From positions 31,512 through 95,511 of the forward strand of contig NZ_FCOQ01000013.1 in assembly GCF_900021165.1 (NCBI RefSeq): a stretch of DNA of 64,000 nt, written 5' to 3'. Positions within the stretch are counted from its first letter, which is position 1. Each line of letters begins with the position of its first letter. Origin of the DNA: Paenibacillus phocaeensis. Its GTDB lineage: Bacteria; Bacillota; Bacilli; Paenibacillales; Paenibacillaceae. The notes below the pieces were generated by a model. The model did not search any database and had not been told where the DNA came from. It saw only the letters and a list, made by a program, of their open reading frames with translations. Positions 24,771 to 32,396 of the stretch are shown piece after piece. The translations under genes were made by a program, and so were the position numbers.

Positions 24771-24855
24771 AAAAAGAGACGGTCCTCCCCCTTGGTCCGG
24801 GGCCCGCCTCTTGTCGTTTCTTGGTGTGGCCATGCTTTGGCCCGTGGTTGAATCT
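24771..24855 (-). repeat. dispersed terminator-like repeat, copy 1
   Basis: About 85 bp, some 75-80% identical to 31358-31443. Read on the minus strand it has a small hairpin (GGCCA...TGGCC), a conserved linker AAGAAACGACAAGAG, and a larger hairpin with arms 24774-24782 and 24804-24812 followed by seven Ts. Here it lies upstream of the mazG-like gene and not after a gene, so it is either a leader terminator or the 3' remnant of a lost gene. Confidence 0.6.
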
Positions 24856-24886
24856 TCCTACTTCCAACTTATTACGGAACGGGGGA

Positions 24887-25462
24887 TTCGTCAAATTGAA
24901 GTACTTATCACGTGATTACACAAACAACAGACAAGTTGTTCAACATTTCTATCATAGAGACGAATCAGTCCCTATCTGGGCTATATTCGAAGTTATTAGT
25001 CTTGGGGAATTTGGAAATTTCGTCTCTTGCTCAAATATCAACATTAAGAAGAACATCTCGATATCACTAAATTTGAACCAGTCTTGTGATGCCAACGGAA
25101 AACTAACTGAAAGCATTATCTATATTATAAAAGACTTAAGAAATTCAATTGCACATAATGATGTCGTATTTGATACAAGATTCAAGAGTAGCAATCCAAG
25201 TGGGTCTTTGTTAGCATGTCTACGACTGGACACTCAAATTAGAAACATAAACTTCCATACTATAATTGATTATCTTATCCTTGTTATTTATCTCCTCAAA
25301 AACTTTCATGTTACCAAGACGGAATTAAACAAAATTGTCAGTAAATTTGAGATCTTGATTAACAACTTTCGAACCCAGGTCCCAATAAGCATTTACAATC
25401 AAATTTTCCACACCGATACCAGAAATAAGCTGAATTTATTAAAATCATTTATTGGCCCTTAA
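24887..25462 (+). pseudogene. Abi family (AbiD/F-like, HEPN) protein, 5'-truncated
   Basis: The open frame nominally runs from 24821, but its first 20 codons come from the repeat element. Recognisable sequence begins near 24887: YLSRDYTNNRQVVQHFYHRD, then SVPIWAIFEVISLGEFGNFV and IKDLRNSIAHNDVVFDTRF. The RNSIAH is the R-x4-H HEPN RNase motif of the Abi_2 family (abortive infection). About 100 N-terminal residues are missing compared with the usual length near 300. Very AT-rich. Probably inactive, although the catalytic motif survives. Confidence 0.7.
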
Positions 25463-25536
25463 AATAATTGCATCATTTATGCTCTGAGTGTATATTATAT
25501 ATAGAGAATAGCGGTGAATGTCTTCGGACTACACCT

Positions 25537-25564
25537 AAAGGAATCGGACGCGTCCGATTCCTTT
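25537..25564 (+). terminator. perfect-palindrome terminator
   Basis: A 28-bp perfect palindrome (arms AAAGGAATCGGACG and its complement) followed by a T-rich run on the plus strand. It ends transcription from the Abi remnant and may serve the convergent operon as well. Confidence 0.75.
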
Positions 25565-25618
25565 TTTATTTTATTTATTATCGTGTTTTTGCAAAACGAT
25601 AATCTCTCGAATCGCTTT

Positions 25619-26083
25619 TTATGTTCGCCGCTCAGATCGATGACGGAAGTAGAATACCATGATGGCAAGCGTCGCCGACAAAAAAACGATTTGCATCAAC
25701 GTGCGAGGAAACAAAGCTTGGTGCGCGTCCGTCGCCATGCCGGAAAGGGCGTGATATACATTGGCCGGGAACATGCAAATGAGAAGAACCGAGAGTCCTC
25801 CCGCCGCCCAGATGACCGTCGGACGCCACAGCAGCCCAATTGCTCCGGCCAATTCCAACACGCCGGTGAGCGTAACAATAAGACCCGGGTAAGACATAAT
25901 GGGCGGCACCATATTGATGAGCTCCTCCCGCATCCCAACAAAATGTACCGTGCCGGTCAATACAAACATCGCTGCAACCCCACCCCGAAGGGCAACGGGC
26001 CAAGTGCGCAGACGCTTGACTCCCGCAGCTCCCAGGGCCAGGATCGCCAGCGTCACAACGATAAGAGTGATCAGGGGTTCCAT
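25619..26083 (-). CDS. DoxX family membrane protein
   Basis: 154 residues with four hydrophobic segments. The DoxX pattern is visible in VAAMFVLTGTVHFVGMREELINMVPP and GVLELAGAIGLLWRP. It is the last gene of an operon with a TetR regulator and a DUF2269 protein. DoxX-like proteins are small inner-membrane proteins of uncertain, often redox-related function. Confidence 0.75.
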   Translation of the reverse strand: MEPLITLIVVTLAILALGAAGVKRLRTWPVALRGGVAAMFVLTGTVHFVGMREELINMVPPIMSYPGLIVTLTGVLELAGAIGLLWRPTVIWAAGGLSVLLICMFPANVYHALSGMATDAHQALFPRTLMQIVFLSATLAIMVFYFRHRSERRT

Positions 26084-26126
26084 GTTGCAGACCTCCTTTA
26101 CTTTTCAAATTTTGCAGACCCCGGTA

Positions 26127-26588
26127 TTAGAAACCTTTCGTGACCATCAGATAAAGAATCCCCAGCGGCAGCAAAGTAGCCACCGTGCCGTAGATCGCCC
26201 AGTTCCGAGACGCCTTATGATAGTCCGCCGGGACGCTGCCACTCTCGATGCCATCGGCGCTCAGGCGGATCATTTGGCGCTGCATTGGAAGGAGGATGAG
26301 CAGCCAAATCAGCCCGGTCAAGGCAAACAAACTCAATGAGAAGGTCAACCAATTCAGACCCATCAAGGAATAGCCCAAACTCCCCGTCATCATCCCGCCG
26401 GATAGGACGATCAGGGCAAGCCCGGGAATCGTAAAAACATAGTCGGCGATCATCACATTTTTAGCCGCATGGTGCATAATTCGCGGATTCCCGGTTCGAT
26501 CGGCTCGAATTTTCCAAAATGCCGCCGTTACAATATTTCCAACCATCAGTAAAACACCGATCAAATGCAAGGTTAACCAAAATCCCAC
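26127..26588 (-). CDS. DUF2269 family membrane protein
   Basis: 153 residues with four membrane segments (LTLHLIGVLLMVGNIVTAAFW, ADYVFTIPGLALIVLSG, LTFSLSLFALTGLIWLLILLP, IYGTVATLLPLGILYLMV). The conserved N-terminal His and the HHAAKNVMIADYVFTIPG region fit DUF2269. The function is unknown; it is co-transcribed with TetR and DoxX genes. Confidence 0.75.
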   Translation of the reverse strand: MGFWLTLHLIGVLLMVGNIVTAAFWKIRADRTGNPRIMHHAAKNVMIADYVFTIPGLALIVLSGGMMTGSLGYSLMGLNWLTFSLSLFALTGLIWLLILLPMQRQMIRLSADGIESGSVPADYHKASRNWAIYGTVATLLPLGILYLMVTKGF

Positions 26589-26594
26589 GTCCGC

Positions 26595-27209
26595 TCATCC
26601 TTTCTCTTCCCGTTTCTTACCGGGGTTCAAAATGTCCGTCATCAGCGCGGTTAAGTCCTGCGCTTTAACAAAAGCTTGCACATTCGGAATTCTTGCGCGA
26701 AGTCGGAATCCGAGGGTCATCAGGGTGAACAATTCCGCCGTTTTATCCGCTTCAACCGTTTCGGGAATGACGCCGTGCTGCTGACCGGTTTCAATCCAAA
26801 GCTGGGATAGAAATACGGTTCGGTCATAATACAGCTTCAAGGCCTCCGCAACCGCCGGGTCTTCCTCTTTGCCGAACAAGTACACAAGCACTTTGTTGGT
26901 CACGTTCTGCGGATTTTCGTATTCGACAATGCTGTCCTTGATTTTCTGCATGGGATCCTCAAAGTTCCGGCGGCCCTCCTCAATCTCATTCATGAATCGT
27001 TGGTTGGTTTCTTCAAGCCCTTCCTGCAGAAGCAGCACGAAGATATCATCTTTACTGTTGACGTAATGGAAAATGGCGCCTTTGGACAGGCCAGATCTGC
27101 CCATGATGTCCTGCATCGTAATCGAATGGCATCCCTTCTCCTGAATCAATGCTTTCGTCGCATCGATCAGGCGTCTTAGAGTCCGTTGTCTGCGCTCCTC
27201 CTGTTTCAA
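26595..27209 (-). CDS. TetR/AcrR family regulator
   Basis: About 204 residues. The start is the TTG at 27209, 7 nt after GGAGG; upstream in-frame TTG codons at 27215 and 27227 are badly placed. The N-terminal helix-turn-helix reads LIDATKALIQEKGCHSITMQDIMGRSGLSKGAIFHYVNSKDDIFVLLL, typical of TetR. The C-terminal helical domain binds an unknown ligand. It is the first gene of a three-gene operon and most likely represses it through the dyad inside the promoter (27260-27272). Confidence 0.85.
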   Translation of the reverse strand: MKQEERRQRTLRRLIDATKALIQEKGCHSITMQDIMGRSGLSKGAIFHYVNSKDDIFVLLLQEGLEETNQRFMNEIEEGRRNFEDPMQKIKDSIVEYENPQNVTNKVLVYLFGKEEDPAVAEALKLYYDRTVFLSQLWIETGQQHGVIPETVEADKTAELFTLMTLGFRLRARIPNVQAFVKAQDLTALMTDILNPGKKREEKG

Positions 27210-27250
27210 AGCCAACCCTCCAGGCAATTCTTCAAATTTTATATATTTTT

Positions 27251-27279
27251 ATTATAAATACCGACCGTTGGTTTGTAAA
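27251..27279 (-). promoter_or_regulatory. promoter and operator of TetR-DUF2269-DoxX operon
   Basis: On the minus strand TTTACA (27274-27279), a 17-bp spacer and TATAAT (27251-27256). A 13-bp imperfect palindrome, ACC-N-AC-N-GT-N-GGT (27260-27272), fills the spacer, the best place for TetR repression. Confidence 0.7.
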
Positions 27280-27466
27280 TAGTTTGTTTTGACCCGTAGG
27301 GTGACTTCTCTAAGAAGATGAGACGCTCCTCGTTTAAGATAGTCTAAACAATTGGGGGTATGGTTCGGCTCATATTGGATAAGATTGAAACATAAAATAC
27401 TTGCAGATTAAGTTGCAGTTTAATTGTAATTCGACTTGCAGTTTGATATGCTGAGGGGGGAAATAC

Positions 27467-28117
27467 ATGAAACAAGAGGGGGGGAGCCTCGTGACAACCA
27501 TGGAAATTCGAAAACAAGCCCAACTGCTTGTTCGGGAGATTGCACAAAAACCCGACCAAGAATTGATTACGATCGATGCAGGTTCTCTTAAAGGCCTCAT
27601 TGGGTTAATGAGAGATTACGCCGTCCTTACCCACGTGACGAATTCGGACGCCGAAATTACGACAGTCGTGGATTCACTAGTTGACTATGTGGATATTAAC
27701 GACAATAAGGCAAGTCACCGAGCCGAAACCCCTACCTATCGAACCACGGATCTCGCCCGTATCTTTAGAGTTTCCGTCACTGCAATAAACAACTGGATCG
27801 ATGAAGGACGCTTCATCGGATATAAACGACAACCGCGCAAACACGCGAGAATTCCGCACTTTACACCATTTCAGCATCGGGACGGAAGCGTGGAACCCTT
27901 GGGATTAGTGGTAGAAAGGTATACGCAACAGGGACATGAATCATTTGCCGATCAGGATGAGAAGGCCATGCTTCTAAATGAAATTGAATTTCTTCAACAA
28001 AAATACGGTGGGAAGAAATTTGATGAAGCTTTTAATTCTGAACCTCTGACTGGCGAACAGGAGAGCGATGCCTCGCGATGGCGGTTTTACTTGGCGCGCC
28101 TGAAAGAACTTTCATGA
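27467..28117 (+). CDS. HTH protein, probable antitoxin of a two-gene operon
   Basis: 216 residues. The N-terminal half is helical. The central part carries an excisionase/MerR-like helix-turn-helix (YRTTDLARIFRVSVTAINNWIDEGRFIGYKRQPRKHARIP) that would bind DNA. The C-terminal tail is acidic (MLLNEIEFLQQKYGGKKFDEAF). GGGGGG lies before the ATG. The stop overlaps the start of the next, broken gene (ATGA at 28114-28117), so the two form an operon. The layout suggests DNA-binding antitoxin and toxin; the family is not named with certainty. Confidence 0.65.
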   Translation: MKQEGGSLVTTMEIRKQAQLLVREIAQKPDQELITIDAGSLKGLIGLMRDYAVLTHVTNSDAEITTVVDSLVDYVDINDNKASHRAETPTYRTTDLARIFRVSVTAINNWIDEGRFIGYKRQPRKHARIPHFTPFQHRDGSVEPLGLVVERYTQQGHESFADQDEKAMLLNEIEFLQQKYGGKKFDEAFNSEPLTGEQESDASRWRFYLARLKELS

Positions 28118-28415
28118 GCCGTTATAGTGAATACGTCGAGAAGCACGTGCCTAGACCTCCCCTTGTGTGATTCGGTTTGAATATGATTGGCAGTATGACC
28201 CCGCTGATCCAAATGGCAGTTGGAAGTTCCACTACGATACTTACCATCCGGAAGCGTACTGGCCAGCAACCAAGCACTTTCATCAGCATGACCAGCCCAC
28301 ACCGCAAAAGACGAGTCATGGAAGGTTCTCCAATTTCTCCTTCCGGGACATGTGCTCCGTACTGGAAACGATACGCGTAGCCTTAAGGGTATCCAACAAA
28401 TTGCCCTTACCTTAA
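28114..28415 (+). pseudogene. frameshifted partner gene, TumE/DUF6516-like toxin candidate
   Basis: It starts ATG 28114 with MSRYSEYVEKHVPRPPLV and stops at TGA 28168. In another frame the protein continues from about 28167: IRFEYDWQYDPADPNGSWKF, then HYDTYHPEAYWPATKHFHQHD, ending at 28415. One base is missing (or two inserted) within CCTCCCCTTGTG. The FEYDWQYD and the His-rich KHFHQHD are like small toxins of TumE-type pairs. The break would inactivate it unless ribosomes shift frame there. Confidence 0.55.
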
Positions 28416-28470
28416 ATTCTCTCTTCACAAGCTTGCTAACTTATGAAGATCAATGGAGGAATCCAACGCC

Positions 28471-28989
28471 ATGCAAGGTTATGCCAACAAACAAGCATTA
28501 ATCTCTGAAATCCAGAAAACCGCTCAACTCTTTATCGCAGAATTTGAGGGAATCCCCGAAGCGGAGAAAACCTTGCGGTTGGAGGAAGTGGACCGCACGC
28601 CGCAGGAGATGATCGCCTATCAGATGGGATGGATTAACCTTATTCGGGGTTGGGATCGGGACGAGCTGGAGGGCAAAGAGGTCGTTACGCCTGCGCCCGG
28701 ATTTAAGTGGAATCAATTGGGTGGTTTATATCAAAGCTTCTACGACCAATATCAGGACCGATCCTTGTCCCAGCTCATGGAGCTGTTTAGGACAACCGTC
28801 GATGAGCTGACGCCATGGCTTGAGGGGTTCAGCGACGAAGAATTGTTCGCGCCCGGAGGCAGAAAGTGGGCAGCTTCCACGCCTTCCAACTGGCCGATTT
28901 GGAAATGGGTCCACATTAATACCGTGGCGCCCTTTAAGTCTTTTCGCAGCAAAATCCGCAAATGGAAAAAAGTGCGCTTGACAAAGTAA
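28471..28989 (+). CDS. ClbS/DfsB family four-helix-bundle protein
   Basis: 172 residues from the ATG at 28471, which has GGAGGA upstream; an upstream ATG at 28453 overlaps that site. The family signature is clear: KQALISEIQKTAQLFIAEFEGI, MIAYQMGWINLIRGWDRDE and the C-terminal WPIWKWVHINTVAPFKSFRSKIRKWKK. The family (DUF1706/DfsB) includes colibactin self-resistance ClbS, a cyclopropane hydrolase, but most members have no known substrate. Here it is a stand-alone gene. Confidence 0.8.
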   Translation: MQGYANKQALISEIQKTAQLFIAEFEGIPEAEKTLRLEEVDRTPQEMIAYQMGWINLIRGWDRDELEGKEVVTPAPGFKWNQLGGLYQSFYDQYQDRSLSQLMELFRTTVDELTPWLEGFSDEELFAPGGRKWAASTPSNWPIWKWVHINTVAPFKSFRSKIRKWKKVRLTK

Positions 28990-28991
28990 CC

Positions 28992-29420
28992 TTAACGGGG
29001 CTCACTAACTCCAAGATCTGCGCAAAACGTTAAAAACGCGATATAGAATGGATACATACAGCTCACAGCTATTATGACTAGCCCTATCCCCGGAAGAGGT
29101 CTTTCTTGGGGATCCGTAATCGGATAGGCGTAAGCAAAACATTTGATAAATATCAGGAGATAAGGGATCCAACCAATCGTTGTCAGGTATTTGAGGTTTC
29201 CAGGGTTCAGCTTGAATCGCGTAAGAACATAAGCGAGGATAGTCGACAGAATAAAAATGATGAGAACCGCAACAGGTACATAACGATCCATAGGGGTGAT
29301 CCCCGTGACTCTTTCCAACCGATACACATTCACCAGAAGCTCCACTTGAATAAATAAGGAAAAGGCATAAAGCAAGCTCACGCAATTCACTTTCCAGATC
29401 ATCTTCATCCTTGAATCCAA
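28992..29420 (-). CDS. hypothetical four-TM membrane protein
   Basis: 142 residues with four hydrophobic segments (VNCVSLLYAFSLFIQVELLV, VPVAVLIIFILSTILAYVLT, WIPYLLIFIKCFAYAY, GIGLVIIAVSCMYPFYIAFL). No family is recognised, and no operon partner on this strand is closer than the HprK-like gene upstream (48 bp). Confidence 0.55.
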   Translation of the reverse strand: MDSRMKMIWKVNCVSLLYAFSLFIQVELLVNVYRLERVTGITPMDRYVPVAVLIIFILSTILAYVLTRFKLNPGNLKYLTTIGWIPYLLIFIKCFAYAYPITDPQERPLPGIGLVIIAVSCMYPFYIAFLTFCADLGVSEPR

Positions 29421-29467
29421 ACCTCCCCACTTTAGGTTCCGATGGAGACATAAGAGCCCTCCGGCCC

Positions 29468-30385
29468 CTACGACTCCATCTCCCCTTCGATCCGCTTCAT
29501 GAACTCCTCCGCGGCGCTGTAGCCCAGCTGCTTCAGATACCAGTTGTTGGCGGCGGCCTCGATCAGGCCGGCGACATCCCGGCCGGGCTGGAGCTGGATC
29601 TCGATATGCGGGATCTGGACACCTAAGTATTCCGTAAACTGCGGCACCGTCTCCAGTTCATTGTTTAAGTCGTTTTCCTTCCACGGCACCAGCTCGATAT
29701 CCAATACGATCCGCGTCTCCTCCTGAAAAGCCCGACGCCCGTACTGCCGCACCACGTTAATCAGCCCGATGCTGCGCAAGGCCAGGAATTCGCGGGTCGT
29801 TTCGTTATGGGTTCCGAGCAGCGTAGTCGGACTCAGCTTCTTCAGCACCACAATATCGTCTGCAACAAAGCGGTGTCCCCTGCGGATTAAGGTATGCGCC
29901 GTTTCGCTTTTACCGATCCCGGATTTGCCGCGAAGCAAGATGCCGATCCCTGAGACATTCACGCACACTCCATGGATCGAGATCTCCGGAGCCAGCGCCT
30001 TGACCAGGTAACCGTCCAGCTTGGCGATAAACTCCGTCGCCGTCTCCTCCGTACGCAGCAGCGGAATGCCTTCCTGCTCGCAGTACAGCTCCAGATACGG
30101 AATCTCCTGCTGCCCGGACGTCACGATAAAGCACGGCGGGTGATATTTTACGATGTTCCCGATATGCAGCTTGCGTTCCTCCACGCTTAACGTCAATAAA
30201 TAGTTAATCTCCTTCCGTCCGAGCACCTGCACCCGATTCATTGGAAAAAAATCAAAATATCCCACGAACTCCAGCCCCGGCCGATGCGCCCGAGGACGAT
30301 CAATCTCGCGATCCATACGCTCCTCGCCCGCGAGGATCTCCAACTTGAATGTGTCCACCAGCTTCTGTACGGTGATCGTCTTCAT
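29468..30385 (-). CDS. HPr kinase/phosphorylase-like protein
   Basis: 305 residues, the length of HprK. N-terminal DRTGG-like domain, then the P-loop GKSGIGKS (153-160) with ETAHTLIRRGHRFVADD after it. The usual HprK signature (EIRGLGIINV) is altered to LALRSIGLINV. HprK phosphorylates HPr at Ser46 in carbon catabolite control. Here the gene is not beside lgt, its usual partner in Bacillales, but next to an acetyltransferase, so it may be a second copy with changed specificity. Confidence 0.75.
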   Translation of the reverse strand: MKTITVQKLVDTFKLEILAGEERMDREIDRPRAHRPGLEFVGYFDFFPMNRVQVLGRKEINYLLTLSVEERKLHIGNIVKYHPPCFIVTSGQQEIPYLELYCEQEGIPLLRTEETATEFIAKLDGYLVKALAPEISIHGVCVNVSGIGILLRGKSGIGKSETAHTLIRRGHRFVADDIVVLKKLSPTTLLGTHNETTREFLALRSIGLINVVRQYGRRAFQEETRIVLDIELVPWKENDLNNELETVPQFTEYLGVQIPHIEIQLQPGRDVAGLIEAAANNWYLKQLGYSAAEEFMKRIEGEMES

Positions 30386-30404
30386 CTCGTTCTCCTCCTG
30401 TCAT

Positions 30405-31202
30405 TTAATGATGCGAGTGGCCTCTCATCCAGCGCCCCGGGTGTTTCAGCGGCTCGTTATCGGAGAACAAATCAGGCTCCTCCCTCAGCATTTCCGTAAG
30501 GACTTCCGCCACGGCGGCGGCATCGCAGACTCTAACCACCGCATCTCCCAGCATACCCTTGCGCATCGCGCCTCGAACCTCAAGAACTTCTTCGACTTTC
30601 CAAAAATGCTCCGACCAAGGCAACCCGCAATGCCTGCGGGAAGGGACCGGAATCTCCGTACCGTCCGGCGTGACCGTGTACAACCTCTCGTGATCGTCGG
30701 TGAGTCTCCCCGGGATATCCACCCATTCCTCAACCCCATGAATGAAGGTATTCCGCTTCAAGTCCACCCCAACCAGCAGAATCGTCGCGTTGCGATCCAG
30801 CAGCTTCCCCCACGAGGAGCCGCGGGCGCACGGAGTATCAAAAAGATGATCCTCCGCAATAAACGCCTTGGCCTCCCGCCCTAACGCGGCCACCGAGTGA
30901 GTAGGATGCCACGAGCGCACGACCCCCGGCCTTTGGCGGAAGAGCTCCGGCAGAATGCCGACGCAGACCGGCGAATGCCCCACCTCGAACCGGGGTTGGT
31001 CCTTATTAATGTACGACCAGGTATGCGTAGGCAACACCAGCAATCCCTGATCCATATACGCGGTAAAAGCGTCCAAAACCGTATCCGCGCCGCCTTCGAC
31101 CTCGCCCAAACTTTTCATGGAGGAGTGGACCAGCACCGTTCCCGTACCGTCCAGGCCTAACGCCTCCAGTTGCTTTAGCAAGCTCTCTTTCGTATGCCTC
31201 AT
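30405..31202 (-). CDS. aminoglycoside N(3)-acetyltransferase family protein
   Basis: 265 residues. The AAC(3)/YokD family is recognisable from TVLVHSSMKSLGEVEGGADTVLDAF, LPTHTW, HSPVCVGILPELFRQRPGVVRSWHPTHSVAALG and the LLVGVDLKRNTFIHGVEEW region; the conserved His (WHPTHS) is present. Members transfer acetyl from acetyl-CoA to amines. Many chromosomal YokD-like proteins do not give clear antibiotic resistance. It is followed 19 bp later by the HprK-like gene, perhaps in one transcript. Confidence 0.8.
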   Translation of the reverse strand: MRHTKESLLKQLEALGLDGTGTVLVHSSMKSLGEVEGGADTVLDAFTAYMDQGLLVLPTHTWSYINKDQPRFEVGHSPVCVGILPELFRQRPGVVRSWHPTHSVAALGREAKAFIAEDHLFDTPCARGSSWGKLLDRNATILLVGVDLKRNTFIHGVEEWVDIPGRLTDDHERLYTVTPDGTEIPVPSRRHCGLPWSEHFWKVEEVLEVRGAMRKGMLGDAVVRVCDAAAVAEVLTEMLREEPDLFSDNEPLKHPGRWMRGHSHH

Positions 31203-31357
31203 CCTTGTGCTCTCCCCTCGTGTACAAAAGGGTACTCGATCTATTCTATAAGTTAAATTCGCCTAGTTTTAGCAAAACTCCTTTCGATGGCGGATTTAAG
31301 AGAGTGATGCTGAAGCATTTACGAGATGGCGAACCTCGCTTCATTTCTATCCACACT
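31203..31357. other. intergenic region
   Basis: Holds the ribosome-binding region of the acetyltransferase gene. No further gene or clear site seen. Confidence 0.4.
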
Positions 31358-31443
31358 AAAAAGAGACGGTCCTCCCCTTTGGGGTAAGGAACCCGTCTCT
31401 TGTCGTCTCTTGCGTAGCCAAGCTCTGGCCGTGGTTGATCTTA
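31358..31443 (-). repeat. dispersed terminator-like repeat, copy 2
   Basis: Begins at the stop codon of the XRE gene and runs to the T-run at 31358. It resembles 24771-24855. The main hairpin has perfect 9-bp arms (31361-31369 and 31393-31401), with T5 after it on the minus strand. The small upstream hairpin (CCAGAGCTTGG) keeps its pairing although the bases differ from copy 1. Here it clearly acts as the gene's terminator. Confidence 0.65.
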
Positions 31444-31809
31444 CTTTTTCGCTGATGAGGTATCCGTTTTTAAAATTTCCCTCAACACATTCTTTGCCAA
31501 CATTAGCTTCTCATCGTTCGCCTCACGAAGCATGTCCACAATTTCTTGAACAGCCCGGTCCAAGGACGTCAACTCCATTTCTTCCTCAGTGTAAGCAAAC
31601 AATTGGATCAAATTAACTTCCAAGGCTTCTGCAATTTTGGCTAAATTCATAAGCGATACGTTTTTCTCGCCGCGTTCAACTTGTCCTATATATGAAAAGT
31701 GAAAGCCACCCTTTTCTCCAAGAGATTCCTGGGAAAGCCCCCGTTCTTTTCGCAATACACGAACTCTTGCCCCCACTTGCTTCAATACCTTCCGGTTCAC
31801 GAGATTCAC
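31441..31809 (-). CDS. XRE family regulator
   Basis: 122 residues: N-terminal Cro/C1 helix-turn-helix (VGARVRVLRKERGLSQESLGEKGGFHFSYIGQVERGEKNVSLMNLAKIAEAL) and a helical C-terminal part. It is related to the small XRE proteins at 17.5-18.6 kb but more distant. It is divergent from a small unknown gene (31937), with an AT-rich dyad between them. Confidence 0.8.
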   Translation of the reverse strand: MNLVNRKVLKQVGARVRVLRKERGLSQESLGEKGGFHFSYIGQVERGEKNVSLMNLAKIAEALEVNLIQLFAYTEEEMELTSLDRAVQEIVDMLREANDEKLMLAKNVLREILKTDTSSAKK

Positions 31810-31861
31810 CTCTCTATGTCAAAAGTGTAGTCAAGTTTCCAAGAGGCAAACACCGAACCAT

Positions 31862-31887
31862 AAATATCATTTACATTTTTGATATTT
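31862..31887. promoter_or_regulatory. inverted repeat between XRE gene and small plus-strand gene
   Basis: Perfect 8-bp arms, AAATATCA-N10-TGATATTT, in the divergent promoter region; the likely operator for the neighbouring XRE protein. Confidence 0.55.
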
Positions 31888-31936
31888 ATAGATATCATTT
31901 AGAAGTAAAAATTTTCCGGTTGGAGGTTGAAGTGTA

Positions 31937-32275
31937 GTGGATAACAATGCCCTAATTAAGGACTACCAGAGTCTCTCCTTTTATCACATAAAATTAGCAC
32001 GTTTGATGCGGAATCATGGCCAGTTTAAAACAGCCGTTGTCCTATGTAATTGGGCGTTAACCTCCATGACTCGAGCTTTTTTTATATATGAAAATCACGA
32101 GAGATTTGAAGATGAGGAAATTTTTCTAATTAAAATATCTGTCCCGCTACAAATGAGCCTATATCTGGGGTTGGATGTGATGACTTTTATCGATAAGCTG
32201 AACTTTTTGATTAACGATGAAAATTCATCTGATATTCCAATGCATGCTCCTAAGAGTTATCCACAAAATGAATGA
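31937..32275 (+). CDS. hypothetical helical protein
   Basis: 112 residues with a GTG start behind GGAGG. Helical and hydrophobic-patterned (YHIKLARLMRNHGQFKTAVVLCNWALTSMTRAFFIYENHERFEDEEIFLIKI). It faintly recalls HEPN-like four-helix proteins but has no R-x4-H motif. It is divergent from the XRE gene and probably under its control. The function is unknown. Confidence 0.55.
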   Translation: MDNNALIKDYQSLSFYHIKLARLMRNHGQFKTAVVLCNWALTSMTRAFFIYENHERFEDEEIFLIKISVPLQMSLYLGLDVMTFIDKLNFLINDENSSDIPMHAPKSYPQNE

Positions 32276-32340
32276 CGGAAATGGGACACATCCGGACCGT
32301 TGCGCTATCCCCTCATTTCCCATCAAAACTCGCAAAAAAA

Positions 32341-32365
32341 ACTGCGCCCCTAACGGGATCGCAGT
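32341..32365 (-). terminator. terminator after PAS-MCP gene
   Basis: ACTGCG...CGCAGT with an inner CCC/GGG stem, then eight Ts on the minus strand; 32 bp beyond the stop. Confidence 0.75.
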
Positions 32366-32396
32366 CCATAAACTTCGGCGGGCTTTCGGCCCGTAT

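Noticed and set aside
24384..24833. Longer start for the MazG-like protein at 24833.
   Set aside because: The extra 39 codons lie in the repeat and its T-run; the ATG at 24716 has AGGAG at good spacing and matches the family's normal start.
25514..26143. 209-codon plus-strand frame over the DoxX region.
   Set aside because: Crosses a perfect terminator palindrome and is antisense to a clear membrane protein gene.
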